Position numbers and translations under genes: made by a program. Shown here piece after piece: positions 17,523-26,111 of a stretch of DNA of 64,000 nt (the stretch's first letter is position 1; each line of letters starts with the position of its first letter). The stretch is from Thermohalobaculum sp039027855 (GTDB lineage Bacteria > Pseudomonadota > Alphaproteobacteria > Rhodobacterales > Rhodobacteraceae), in the NCBI GenBank assembly GCA_039027855.1, contig JBCCJI010000003.1, positions 145,810 through 209,809 on the forward strand. Reading direction: 5' to 3'. The notes beneath the pieces are model-generated. The model made no database searches. It was not told where the DNA came from and saw only the letters and a program-made list of their open reading frames with translations.

Positions 17523-18566
17523 CTACAGCCTCCAGCCCGAATGCATCGCCGCCACACCGAGCGTCATGTTGCGGTGGCTCACATGGCCGAAGCCCGCATC
17601 GCGCACCATGCCCTCGAAGGTCTGCTGGTCGGGAAAGCGCCGGATCGATTCCACGAGGTACTGATAGCTGTCGCGATCCCCCGTCACCGCCCGGCCCATC
17701 GCGGGGATGACGTTGAAGGAATAGGCGTCATAGGCCGCGCGCAGCATCGGGGGGGTGACCCTGCTGAATTCGAGGCAGAGAAACCGCCCGCCGGGCTTCA
17801 GCACGCGATACGCCTCGGCCAGCGCGTCCTGGGGCCGGGTCACGTTCCGGATGCCGAAGGCGATGGTGTAGGCGTCGAAGCTGCGGTCGGGGAAGGGCAG
17901 CTTCATCGCATCGCCCGCGATCCAGTCGATCTGCGCGATGCCCTTGGTCTCGGCCCGGCGCGCGCCTTCCTCCAGCATCGCCTCGGTCAGGTCGCAGACG
18001 GTCACGTGACCATCGCCCTTCATCCGCTCGAGGATGCGAAAGGCGATATCGCCCGTGCCGCCGGCCACATCGAGCGTACGCCAGCCGGGGCGCGGGGCCA
18101 GCCAGCGAACCATCTCGTCCTTCCAGAGGCGATGGATGCCCGCCGACATCAGGTCGTTCATCAGGTCATAGCGCGCGGCGACCGAGGAGAAGACGCCGTG
18201 GACGCGCCCGGCCTTCTCGCTCTCGCGGATCGTCTCGGCGCCGAAATGCGTGGTGCGCTCTGCGTTTGCGGTGACTTCAGGACGTTGCGACGCCGCGGTA
18301 TCCGTCGCCGCCGGAGCATTGCCATCGGCGCTATCGGCGACCGCAGCCGGTTGCGCCTTGGCGGCGGTGGGCTTGGCCGGTGCGCGGCGCTTCGGCGGGG
18401 CCTTCGCTGCCGCCGTTTTGCCTGACGCGGTCTTGGCCCCGCCCGCCGACTTCGACGCGGTCTTTGATCCGGTCTTCGCCCCGGATCGTCGGGGTGTCTT
18501 CGCGGGGCGCTGCTTGGGGCCGCTCGCGGCCCCAGCCGGGGCGCCGTTGCTGTCATCCTGTGTCAT
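17523..18566 (-). CDS. ubiE: UbiE C-methyltransferase with histone-H1-like N-terminal tail
   Basis: UbiE methylates the benzoquinol ring in ubiquinone (and menaquinone) synthesis using SAM. From about residue 105 the product matches the family: VFSSVAARYDLMND, the SAM-binding LDVAGGTGDIAF, and FGIRNVTRPQDALAEAYRVLKPGG. The family is about 250 residues, but this protein has 347: the first hundred or so are Ala/Lys/Pro/Thr-rich with repeated K-A-P and K-T-A-S pieces, like bacterial histone-H1 homologues. The start at 18566 (MTQDD) is preferred over 18578. Internal starts near residue 100 are not supported by an obvious ATG. It leads the ubiE-ubiB operon. Confidence 0.93.
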   Translation of the reverse strand: MTQDDSNGAPAGAASGPKQRPAKTPRRSGAKTGSKTASKSAGGAKTASGKTAAAKAPPKRRAPAKPTAAKAQPAAVADSADGNAPAATDTAASQRPEVTANAERTTHFGAETIRESEKAGRVHGVFSSVAARYDLMNDLMSAGIHRLWKDEMVRWLAPRPGWRTLDVAGGTGDIAFRILERMKGDGHVTVCDLTEAMLEEGARRAETKGIAQIDWIAGDAMKLPFPDRSFDAYTIAFGIRNVTRPQDALAEAYRVLKPGGRFLCLEFSRVTPPMLRAAYDAYSFNVIPAMGRAVTGDRDSYQYLVESIRRFPDQQTFEGMVRDAGFGHVSHRNMTLGVAAMHSGWRL

Positions 18567-18668
18567 GCGCCGCACCATAGCGCCTTGGCGGCCGAGGGGA
18601 ATGGACCGCTCTGCCGCAAGCGCGATCGGTGCCGAACGCGCACTGAACCGGCACTGGGACTGACGTCG

Positions 18669-18872
18669 CGGAATCGCGGCTGGTCGCCGCGATGCAGTTT
18701 GCGGGGGCGCTGTCTTGGCGAGCGGTGCGTGCGATGTTGGCCTCCGTCCCTGTGGAGGGTGCTGAAAAGGGGGGGCTGGGGAGAAGCCGCGAGGGCTTCT
18801 GATCGAGCGTGTCGCAGGTGGCGTGCCGCCTCAAGGTCGAGCGGGCGTTGCCCGTCGCTTCGCGAACCTTGA
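18669..18872 (+). repeat. Dispersed palindromic repeat, copy B (full)
   Basis: In the 541-base gap between the divergent ubiE and RTX genes. A 27-base segment (18669-18695) is identical to 39157-39183 and forms an 8-bp hairpin with loop TGGTC. Next comes a shared run GGGGGGCTGGGGAGAA (ending near 18785) and a second palindrome at 18831-18872 with arms TCAAGGT/ACCTTGA. No reading frame in the gap looks coding. The rest, up to 19107, should contain the RTX promoter, but none is obvious. Confidence 0.75.
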
Positions 18873-19107
18873 CCCGGCCCACCACCGGCTGGCTTGGGCG
18901 TCGGGGGGTCGCCAGTTGTCCCGCGCATGGCCCCCAGATCATCCCTCGGTCATCCCTGAGAGCCCCCGAAGGCTGTTTCAAAAGGAGACAACTTCTCCGT
19001 GTGCCGTGCGGCACAGGGAGGGCGCTGCGTGTGGCGTATCGCTGTCCTCACCGCCGGGATGCAGCACCGGCCAGTCGAACCGACACTCATGATGAGAGGA
19101 GACAGCC

Positions 19108-20400
19108 ATGTTTTCGAATTTCTCGACCAACTCGGCTTATGTCCAGTCAACGAGTACGACTGCGTTCACCTCAAACATACCCGCGTATTACAATCCGTAT
19201 TTGTTCTGGACGGCGATCTCGCAGTATTTCTACGGCAATTATTGGAACGATACCCTTACCGGTAACTTTCTGAACAACACCATGTATGGCTACGCGGGCA
19301 TGGACACCATCCGTGCCGGGTCCGGTGACGACAAGATCTATGGCGGGGCCGATCGAGACTTCCTGTACGGCGAGGACGGCAACGATTTCATGCGTGGCGA
19401 GACCGGCAATGACTATGTCTATGGTGGTAACGGCAATGACACGGTGTATGGCGACAGCGGCGACGACTATGTCCGCGGCGACGCCGGCAATGACTATGTC
19501 TCGGGCGGCGCCGGCAATGACCGTACCTATGGCGGCTCGGGCAACGACCGGGTCTATGGCGACGACGGCAACGATCTGGTCTCCGGCGGCAGCGGCGCCG
19601 ACCGTGCCTATGGCGGGGCGGGCAACGACTATGTCTACGGCGGCGACAACAACGACTACGTCTATGGCGACAGCGGCGACGACTACGTGCGCGGCGATGC
19701 CGGCAACGACCATGTCTACGGCGGTACCGGCAACGACAGCGCCTATGGCGGCTCGGGCAATGACCGGGTCTATGGCCAGGACGGCAACGACCGGCTCTAC
19801 GGCGACGGCGGCGTCGACTGGGTCTATGGCGGGCGTGGCAACGACCGGATCGATGGCGGGCTCGATCGCGACTACCTCTATGGCGAGAGCGGCGACGACG
19901 ACATCTTCGACTTCCACGGGGACAACTACGTCCACGGCGGCGACGGCAATGACGAAGTGCGCACCGGGAGCGGCAACGACTTCATCCTCGGCGGCAACGG
20001 GGCGGACTACATCGTGGCGGGGGCCGGCAATGACCACATCCTCGATGGCGACGGCGTCGATCAGATCTGGGGCGAGGGCGGCGCCGACACCTTCGAGATC
20101 TGGCACACGCGCCCCGGCAGCGGTGAGCGCGAGCATTACACCGTCATCAAGGACTTCAGCCGTGCCGAGGGCGACAAGATCAAGCTGACCTCGGTCTATG
20201 ACGACGGCAACTGGGCGCGCCCAGGGTCGCGGATCACCGAGTTCGACGACCTCGACACCGACCGCAACGACAACAAGGTCACCAAGCACGACGATGACTG
20301 GAACAGCTTCGGCAGCAACGGCCTGATCTTCGAGGCCGAGCACGGGCGGATCGTCATCCTCGGCGTGACCGAGCTCTATGAGAGCGACTTCCTCTTCTAA
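19108..20400 (+). CDS. Secreted RTX calcium-binding repeat protein
   Basis: A 430-residue protein made almost entirely of RTX nonapeptides (GGxGxDxxx; here often YGGSGNDRV or YGDSGDDYV). They run from about residue 60 to 330 and would fold into a calcium-bound beta-roll outside the cell. There is no N-terminal signal peptide; the C-terminal 100 residues lack repeats and end in the hydrophobic DFLF, as expected for a type I secretion signal. No enzymatic domain is present and no ABC/HlyD exporter lies nearby, so secretion must use a distant system. The ATG at 19108 follows GAGAGGAGACAGCC. Tyr/Val after each repeat is unusually regular. Confidence 0.92.
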   Translation: MFSNFSTNSAYVQSTSTTAFTSNIPAYYNPYLFWTAISQYFYGNYWNDTLTGNFLNNTMYGYAGMDTIRAGSGDDKIYGGADRDFLYGEDGNDFMRGETGNDYVYGGNGNDTVYGDSGDDYVRGDAGNDYVSGGAGNDRTYGGSGNDRVYGDDGNDLVSGGSGADRAYGGAGNDYVYGGDNNDYVYGDSGDDYVRGDAGNDHVYGGTGNDSAYGGSGNDRVYGQDGNDRLYGDGGVDWVYGGRGNDRIDGGLDRDYLYGESGDDDIFDFHGDNYVHGGDGNDEVRTGSGNDFILGGNGADYIVAGAGNDHILDGDGVDQIWGEGGADTFEIWHTRPGSGEREHYTVIKDFSRAEGDKIKLTSVYDDGNWARPGSRITEFDDLDTDRNDNKVTKHDDDWNSFGSNGLIFEAEHGRIVILGVTELYESDFLF

Positions 20401-20415
20401 GCGCCGTCCTGCTCA

Positions 20416-20449
20416 AAAATGGCCCTGGCCGGGCGGTCGGGGCCATTTT
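20416..20449 (+). terminator. Intrinsic terminator after the RTX gene
   Basis: AAAATGGCCC at 20416-20425 pairs with GGGCCATTTT at 20440-20449 around a 14-base loop, 15 bases after the stop codon; the stem itself ends in TTTT. The A-rich left arm makes it potentially bidirectional. Confidence 0.75.
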
Positions 20450-20527
20450 GCATGGCGAAAGCGACCCTGGACTGGCGCTTTCGCCGCGATGCGGGCCATA
20501 AAGCGGGGATGAGAGCGAGCGCCGACC

Positions 20528-21499
20528 ATGGATGACCAATTGCGCCACCCCGGCGTGCGGGCGCATGGCCGGATCTATGACAGCATTACCGAGACCATCG
20601 GCGCGACGCCGGTCGTCCGTCTCGGCCGGATGATCGAGGGCACGCGCTGCAAGGCCGAGATCCTCGCCAAGCTCGAATTCTTCAACCCGCTCGGCAGCGT
20701 CAAGGACCGCATCGGCGTCGCCATGATCGAGGCGATGGAGGCCGATGGCCGGCTGACCCCCGGCTCGGTGATCATCGAGGCGACCTCGGGCAATACCGGC
20801 ATCGGCCTCGCCTTCGCCGCCGCCGCCAAGGGCTATCGCCTGATCCTCTGCATGCCCGAGACCATGTCGGTGGAGCGGCGCAAGATGCTGGCGCTGATGG
20901 GCGCCGAGCTGGAGCTGGTGCCGGCGAGCGCGGGCATGGGTGCGGCGTTGGCCCGGGCCGAGGCGCTGGCCGCCGAGATCGAGGGCGCGGTCATCGCGCG
21001 CCAGTTCGACAACCCGGCCAATCCCGACATCCACGCCCTAACCACGGCCGAGGAGATCTGGACCGACACCGCTGGGCAGCTGGATGTGCTGGTCTGCGGC
21101 ATCGGCACCGGCGGCACGGCGACGGGGGCCGGGCGTGTGCTAAAGGCGCGGCTGCCGGACCTTAGGATCGTCGCGGTGGAGCCCGAGGACAGCGCCGTGC
21201 TGTCCGGCGGGCCGCCCGGGGCGCACAAGATCCAGGGCATCGGCGCGGGCTTTGTGCCGGGCAATCTGGACCCGACGCTGATCGACGAGGTCCTGACCGT
21301 GGCCAACGCCACTGCCTTCGACACCGCGCGAGAGCTGGCGCGGGCCGAGGGTATCGCGGGCGGCATCTCCTCGGGCGCTGCCATCGCGGCCGCGATCGAG
21401 ATCGGCGAGCGGCGCACCATGGCCGGCAAGCGGATCATGGCCGTGCTGCCAAGCTTTGCCGAGCGCTATCTCTCGACATCGCTGTTCGATGGGCTCTGA
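20528..21499 (+). CDS. cysK: Cysteine synthase (O-acetylserine sulfhydrylase)
   Basis: This PLP enzyme makes cysteine from O-acetylserine and sulfide. The 323-residue product carries the PLP Lys in NPLGSVKDRI, the substrate loop EATSGNTGIG, the phosphate-binding GTGGTATG and the C-terminal Ser-containing GISSGAA loop. The first 15 residues precede the usual family start. A terminator separates it from the RTX gene upstream. Its stop overlaps the next gene's proposed start by 11 bases. Confidence 0.95.
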   Translation: MDDQLRHPGVRAHGRIYDSITETIGATPVVRLGRMIEGTRCKAEILAKLEFFNPLGSVKDRIGVAMIEAMEADGRLTPGSVIIEATSGNTGIGLAFAAAAKGYRLILCMPETMSVERRKMLALMGAELELVPASAGMGAALARAEALAAEIEGAVIARQFDNPANPDIHALTTAEEIWTDTAGQLDVLVCGIGTGGTATGAGRVLKARLPDLRIVAVEPEDSAVLSGGPPGAHKIQGIGAGFVPGNLDPTLIDEVLTVANATAFDTARELARAEGIAGGISSGAAIAAAIEIGERRTMAGKRIMAVLPSFAERYLSTSLFDGL

Positions 21500-22538
21500 G
21501 GCCAGGGCATGTCGGCCCGCCCGCCAGGGGTTTGTTCGACGCCTCATTGTCTCCGTGATCGCGATCCTCTCGGCCGGTGTTGCGGCTGTCGCCGACGAAG
21601 CTGCCTATTGCCTGCAGCCACGGCCCGATGCCGAACCCGAGCTTTTGCAAACGGTCTTCCCCGGCCTCGATGCGGGCACGGCGACCGACCGGGCCGGATG
21701 GATCTGGACGGGGGCATCGCGCACCGGCGACCAGTGGCAGAGCGGGCTGCTGCTGAACCCGGTGAGCGGTGCGGTCAGCGTGATGCCGGCGCTCTACCGC
21801 CGTCCCTGCGCCAGCAGTACGAGCGTCGCCCGCGCCTGCCGCGTCGCCCTCTCGCAATTCAGCGAGACGCTCGGCGTTGCCTATCTGGGCGGGCACCGGG
21901 CCAACGCGGCGGGCCAGCCGGCGCCGGGGGCTTTCGTGCTGTTCGGCGACCGGATCCTCGAACTGCCGTCCGACGATGGGGCGACGACCCGCTATCTCGG
22001 CGATCTGCCGGGTTTCGGGATGATGGTCTTCGCGATGCCCGACGCGCGCCCGCTGGTCTATGATGGGAGCCGCTTCACCGCCCTCGACGCCGGAACCGGC
22101 ACCGAGCCGCTTCGACCCTGGCGGCTCATCAACGATCCCGCCGGGGGCCGGGCGTTCATCGCCAGCACCGAGGGCGGGGCGCCAGGGCGCGGTCCGTCCT
22201 TCCTGCTCGAGATCCGCGAGGGACCGCGTCTTTCGCCAGTCACCCTTGATCCGCGGATCGAGGGCGCCTTCACGCTCGCCTCGCTCGATGACGGGCAGGC
22301 CTGGATCATCGCGCGGAGCGGGATCTACGCCGAAAAGGCCTCGGGCTTCGAGCGCGTCGCCCACCTGACCGGCGGCAGGCTGATCCGCGACCGCCAGGAT
22401 CTTGGCGCGACCGTCGGCGGCGAGATCGCCCTCGCCATCACCGATGCCGGGGGTCGCATCGACCGCCACGCCATCACACGTGATGTCGACGGATGCGCGG
22501 TGCCGCTCTCGCTCGGCGGTGACCGGCCTCTCCCCTAA
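21489..22538 (+). CDS. Secreted hypothetical protein, 349 aa
   Basis: The N-terminus has a basic stretch followed by a hydrophobic core (LIVSVIAILSAGVAAVADEA) and a probable cleavage after Ala-Asp/Glu near residue 36, indicating export to the periplasm. Six Cys residues in the exported part could form disulfides. The body is rich in beta-type segments, with repeated patterns such as DGSRFTALDAG and DGQAWIIARSG that suggest a propeller-like fold, but I recognise no family. It starts within the last codons of cysK and is probably co-transcribed. Function unknown. Confidence 0.72.
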   Translation: MGSEARACRPARQGFVRRLIVSVIAILSAGVAAVADEAAYCLQPRPDAEPELLQTVFPGLDAGTATDRAGWIWTGASRTGDQWQSGLLLNPVSGAVSVMPALYRRPCASSTSVARACRVALSQFSETLGVAYLGGHRANAAGQPAPGAFVLFGDRILELPSDDGATTRYLGDLPGFGMMVFAMPDARPLVYDGSRFTALDAGTGTEPLRPWRLINDPAGGRAFIASTEGGAPGRGPSFLLEIREGPRLSPVTLDPRIEGAFTLASLDDGQAWIIARSGIYAEKASGFERVAHLTGGRLIRDRQDLGATVGGEIALAITDAGGRIDRHAITRDVDGCAVPLSLGGDRPLP

Positions 22539-22779
22539 ACACCTGGGCGCGATCCCGATGCGTGGCGCCGATGCATGGCCGGTCACCACCACAAACCCGG
22601 GCGATTGCTACGCGGACCGGAAGGCGAGGCTCGCGCCCTCCCCGTGACATCCGAGGGCCGTGGTATCTCCACCGCGGCCAGACGGACCGTGATAGGCTCA
22701 AGAGCCCCGATGCCGCGCCCGCTTGTCAGACCGGCCTTGGCGACGCAGATCCGGAGGCAGGCAACCGAGGGAGGCGAGC

Positions 22780-23076
22780 TTGATCTTCATCGAGATCGTG
22801 GCACTGGCGATGATGCTCTTCACGCTGTCGCGCGTCGTGCGCTATGCGCTGGCGTTCCGGCGCGAGATGATCCTGCCGGTGTTTCTCTACCTCACCGTCT
22901 CGGTGATGTTGTTCTTCGCGGCCTTTGGCGGCGACAGCGGGCTCGTCACCGATCCCGAGACGATGATCACCCGCATCGTCGGTGCCCTGGTACTGGTCGC
23001 GCTGGTCGCCGGCTACTTCATGCTGGTGAAGAAGGCCCGCGATCGCGCGCGAGACGCCGATGGCGGGGGCGCATGA
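22780..23076 (+). CDS. Small membrane protein, about 98 aa
   Basis: I chose a TTG start at 22780 because AGGGAGG lies five bases upstream and the hydrophobic N-terminus begins there; a TTG at 22723 would add 19 residues. The product has three hydrophobic segments (about residues 1-20, 30-48 and 65-85) separated by short charged loops, and a basic Arg/Asp/Gly tail. The family is unknown. It is 24 bases upstream of the MoeB/ThiF gene and likely in its operon. The 241 bases between it and the preceding gene show no feature. Confidence 0.6.
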   Translation: MIFIEIVALAMMLFTLSRVVRYALAFRREMILPVFLYLTVSVMLFFAAFGGDSGLVTDPETMITRIVGALVLVALVAGYFMLVKKARDRARDADGGGA

Positions 23077-23100
23077 GGGACAGCGCATGACGGTGAGCGC

Positions 23101-23907
23101 ATGAAGGACGACGAGGCAGGGCAAAAGAGACCGGCGCAGCGCAGCGCGACCGCGCCGCTGACCGGTGACGCGCTGGAGCGTTATGCCCGCCACATCGTGC
23201 TGCACGAGATCGGCGGGCAGGGTCAGCGCCGCCTCGCCGAGGCGCGGATCGCGGTGGTCGGTGCCGGTGGGCTCGGCAGCCCCGCGATCCTTTATCTCGC
23301 CGCCGCCGGTGTGGGCTATCTGAGGGTGATCGACAACGACACCGTGGCGCTCAGCAACCTGCAGCGCCAGGTGCTGTTCGCCACCGAGGATGTGGGGCGC
23401 CACAAGGTCTCGGCCGCGGGCGACGCCGTGGCGCGGCTTAACCCGCTCGTCACGCTCGACCCCGTCGCCGATCGGCTCATCGAAGGCAACGCGACCGCTC
23501 TGCTCGCGTGCGTCGATATGGTCCTCGATGGCAGCGACAGCGCCGCAACCCGCCATGTGGTGAACGCCGCGGCGGTGGCGCTCGCCATCCCGCTCGTCTC
23601 GGCCGCCATCGGGCGATGGGAGGGGCAGGTCGGCGTCTTTGACCCGGCCAACGGCGGCCCCTGCTACGCCTGCGCCTTCCCCGAAGCGCCGGATGCCGAC
23701 CAGGTGCCCGCCTGCGCCGAGGCGGGCGTGCTCGGCGCCATGGCCGGCGTGATCGGCGCCATGCAGGCGGTGGAGGCGGTCAAGCTGATCGTAGGCTCGG
23801 GCACGCCGCTTGCCGGGCGCCTGTTGCTCTACGATGCGCTGGAGGCCGAGACGCGGGTGCTGCGGATCAAGCGGCGCCCAGACTGCCCCGTTTGCGGCGA
23901 CGTTTGA
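23101..23907 (+). CDS. moeB: MoeB/ThiF-family adenylyltransferase
   Basis: Enzymes of this E1-like family adenylate the C-terminal glycine of a small sulfur carrier (MoaD or ThiS) for molybdopterin or thiamine synthesis. The 268-residue product starts with the family motif RYARHIVLHEIGGQGQ, has the ATP loop VVGAGGLGSP, and four zinc-binding cysteines (CYAC and CPVC) near the middle and C-terminus. The conserved Arg in SNLQRQVLF and Asp in LDGSD are present. Length fits MoeB. No carrier-protein gene is adjacent, so MoeB versus ThiF cannot be decided here. Confidence 0.9.
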   Translation: MKDDEAGQKRPAQRSATAPLTGDALERYARHIVLHEIGGQGQRRLAEARIAVVGAGGLGSPAILYLAAAGVGYLRVIDNDTVALSNLQRQVLFATEDVGRHKVSAAGDAVARLNPLVTLDPVADRLIEGNATALLACVDMVLDGSDSAATRHVVNAAAVALAIPLVSAAIGRWEGQVGVFDPANGGPCYACAFPEAPDADQVPACAEAGVLGAMAGVIGAMQAVEAVKLIVGSGTPLAGRLLLYDALEAETRVLRIKRRPDCPVCGDV

Positions 23908-23917
23908 GGCCCGCTCT

Positions 23918-23999
23918 CTGGCCCGCTCTCCTGCCCCGTCTCTGGCGCAGTCTCTGGCGCAGTCTCTGGCCCAGTCCTAATCCCAATCTCTGGCCCCGC
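23918..23999. repeat. Degenerate tandem repeat of TCTCTGGC(C/G)CAG
   Basis: In the 100-base gap between the convergent moeB and nuclease genes, TCTCTGGC followed by CCG, GCAG or CCAG recurs about six times with a period of 12-15 bases. The copies are imperfect and there are no spacers, so this is not a CRISPR array. Confidence 0.7.
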
Positions 24000-24007
24000 C
24001 ACGCGCC

Positions 24008-25342
24008 CTAGGGCAGCCGGATATCCACCCAGACCAGGCGGTGGTCCGAGGCCTTGTTGACCCGGCCGTGGCGCGTGTCGGCCCTGTTCACCGTATCGCC
24101 GCGGGTGCCAAAACTCGGCCAATAGATGCCCGCGCCCGTCACTTCCAGCCGCGCATCGGGCAGCACATAGTCGACGCGCAGGTTGCCCGGCCCCGGATCG
24201 TCGCGCCAGTCGGCCGTGTCCAGCGCGGCGTCGCCCTGATGGTGGGCGTTGGCGCCCCCTTGGATCGCCGCCACCTGCCGGGCACCCGGGCTTGTCGGTC
24301 GCGGATCCTGCAGGCGGGGATGGGTCAGCAGCCCAGTGAGTGCCGCGCGCCGCGCATCGCCGTCAGCCGGATCGGCGTTCAGGTCACCAGCGACGATCAC
24401 CAGCGCCCCGGGCGCGATCCCGCCCCACGCCCCGTCGTCGTCGATCAGCCATGCCGCATCATCCAGGATCTCGCTGATCAGGCGGATCTCGTCGTGATTG
24501 CGCCGCCCGTTGCGATCGGCCGGGCCATCGAACACCGGCGGTGTGGGGTGTGCCGCGATCAGCGTCACGCTGCTTCCGCCGGGCAGGGCGATGGGCGCAG
24601 CGAGATGGGTCTTTGAGCTCAGCCTGAGCGCGGCCCAGGTCGTATCGTCATGCAAACGCTCACCATCGGGCAGCACGGGTCTAAGCGCCCCCGGCATGGT
24701 GGCCCAAGGCAGCCGCCGCCAGCTGCGTGCCGGACCGAGCGGCAGCCGGCTCAGCACCGCCATCGCGTATTGCCCCGGAAACGTGCCATAGCCCCAGGCA
24801 TCGGCAGGGCGCAGCGTCTCGCCGGCCCCACGCCCATCCCCGTCGATATCGAGGCCCGAGGGCCGGCCGGTGTTGGACATCGGCTGCAGCCGGTAGGGAT
24901 AGGCGATGCCAGCCAGATCATCGACCCTCGGCACGCCCTCGATCCCGTCCGCCAGCAACGCGGCAAAGGCGTCGAGTGCGGCGCCCCCGCCATCGCGGTC
25001 GAACTCGTTGATCAGCAGGATGTCCGGCGCCGCGAGCAGGATGATCCGAGCGACCTCCAGCACCTGCGCATCGCGATCCAGAATGTCACCCAGCAGCACA
25101 CCGGCGCCGTTGCGGCTGAGCGCGGCGTTGTACTGCGCAATCCGGATCGTGCCCTCGCCTGGCGGCTCCGGGTTGCCGGCGGCCGCCTTATCCGGTGGCA
25201 AAAGCGCGAGGCAGAGCACCAGCCCCACCATAGGCGCCGAGGCTCGCCGTAAAAAGCGTCCCGGGAAGAGCCCGCAGGCGCGCCCAAACGCCCGCCCAAC
25301 GGTCAGCACTTGTGCGACGCCGCTTTGCCGCGTGCCGGCCAC
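24008..25342 (-). CDS. Secreted endonuclease/exonuclease/phosphatase-family protein
   Basis: A 444-residue EEP-fold hydrolase. A hydrophobic stretch (MVGLVLCLALLPP) at about residues 38-50, followed by an Ala-rich site, suggests export. The metal-binding and catalytic motifs appear in order: RIAQYNAAL, INEFDRDGG (metal Glu), VAGDLNADPADGD (Asp/Asn), DYVLPD and SDHRLVWVDI (catalytic Asp-His). The GTG at 25342 is 14 bases beyond the leuD stop, so it is expressed with leuD; this leuD neighbour is common in Rhodobacterales. Its substrate is probably nucleic acid or a phosphoester and is not known. Confidence 0.88.
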   Translation of the reverse strand: MAGTRQSGVAQVLTVGRAFGRACGLFPGRFLRRASAPMVGLVLCLALLPPDKAAAGNPEPPGEGTIRIAQYNAALSRNGAGVLLGDILDRDAQVLEVARIILLAAPDILLINEFDRDGGGAALDAFAALLADGIEGVPRVDDLAGIAYPYRLQPMSNTGRPSGLDIDGDGRGAGETLRPADAWGYGTFPGQYAMAVLSRLPLGPARSWRRLPWATMPGALRPVLPDGERLHDDTTWAALRLSSKTHLAAPIALPGGSSVTLIAAHPTPPVFDGPADRNGRRNHDEIRLISEILDDAAWLIDDDGAWGGIAPGALVIVAGDLNADPADGDARRAALTGLLTHPRLQDPRPTSPGARQVAAIQGGANAHHQGDAALDTADWRDDPGPGNLRVDYVLPDARLEVTGAGIYWPSFGTRGDTVNRADTRHGRVNKASDHRLVWVDIRLP

Positions 25343-25356
25343 ACGGTGGCGGTTTC

Positions 25357-25968
25357 TCAGCCTGCAAGCCAGGGGGCGCGCTCGGCCCGCTTGGCCTCGA
25401 AACCCGAGATCGCGCTCTCCCGCTCCAGCGTCAGCGCAATATCGTCGAGACCGTTCAGCAGGCAGTGCTTCTGGTGCGGGTCGATCTCGAAGGCGATGGT
25501 GCCGCCATCGGGGCGGTGGATGGTCTGTGCCTCCAGATCGATGGTGAAGGTTGCGTTCGCACCGTTCTCCGCATCGCCCATCAGCAGATCGACCTCCTCC
25601 TGCGCCAGCTTGATCGGCAGGATGCCGTTCTTGAAGCAGTTGTTGAAGAAGATGTCGGCGAAGGACGGCGCGATCACGCAGCGGATACCGAAATCGAGCA
25701 GTGCCCAGGGCGCGTGCTCACGGCTCGATCCGCAGCCGAAATTCTCCCCCGCGACCAGGATCTCGGCCTGGCGATAGGCGGGCCGGTTCAGCACGAAATC
25801 CGCGATCTCGCTGCCCTCGGCATCATAACGCATTTCGGTGAAAAGGTTTACGCCGAGCCCGGTCCGCTTGATCGTCTTCAGGAACTGCTTCGGGATGATC
25901 ATGTCGGTGTCGATGTTGATCAGCGGCAGCGGTGCCGCCGTCCCGGTCAGGGTCTTGAAGGGGTCCAT
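25357..25968 (-). CDS. leuD: 3-isopropylmalate dehydratase small subunit
   Basis: LeuD is the swivelling subunit of isopropylmalate isomerase in leucine synthesis; it works with LeuC. The 203-residue product starts MDPFKTLTG and carries NIDTDMIIPKQFLK, GENFGCGSSREHAPWAL and the DIFFNNCFKNGILP segment that contacts substrate. Length is standard. leuC lies about 5.4 kb away on the same strand, separated by a block of plus-strand genes, rather than being adjacent. Confidence 0.97.
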   Translation of the reverse strand: MDPFKTLTGTAAPLPLINIDTDMIIPKQFLKTIKRTGLGVNLFTEMRYDAEGSEIADFVLNRPAYRQAEILVAGENFGCGSSREHAPWALLDFGIRCVIAPSFADIFFNNCFKNGILPIKLAQEEVDLLMGDAENGANATFTIDLEAQTIHRPDGGTIAFEIDPHQKHCLLNGLDDIALTLERESAISGFEAKRAERAPWLAG

Positions 25969-26111
25969 CGCGTGGCGCTCCGCTCGGGTTTGTCACTCAC
26001 GATGCTCTGCCATGGACGTGATGACCCGGCAAGTCGGCTAGGGGTGTACCGACGGATACCCTTGCTTACGTCTGCGTCAGCCAAAGAGAGACACCGCGCA
26101 GGAGAGACGCC

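Noticed and set aside
16488..18425. 645-codon open frame on the plus strand across ubiB and ubiE
   Set aside because: It lies opposite two genes with clear motifs and reads as low-complexity His/Arg/Gly sequence, typical of antisense frames in GC-rich DNA.
19171..20343. Long open frame antisense to the RTX gene, Val/Ala-rich, 390 codons
   Set aside because: It mirrors the periodic RTX repeats, has no ribosome site and no recognisable domain; codon bias belongs to the plus strand.
23918..23999. Possible CRISPR-like repeats
   Set aside because: Units are 12-15 bases, imperfect and adjacent, with no spacers and no cas genes.
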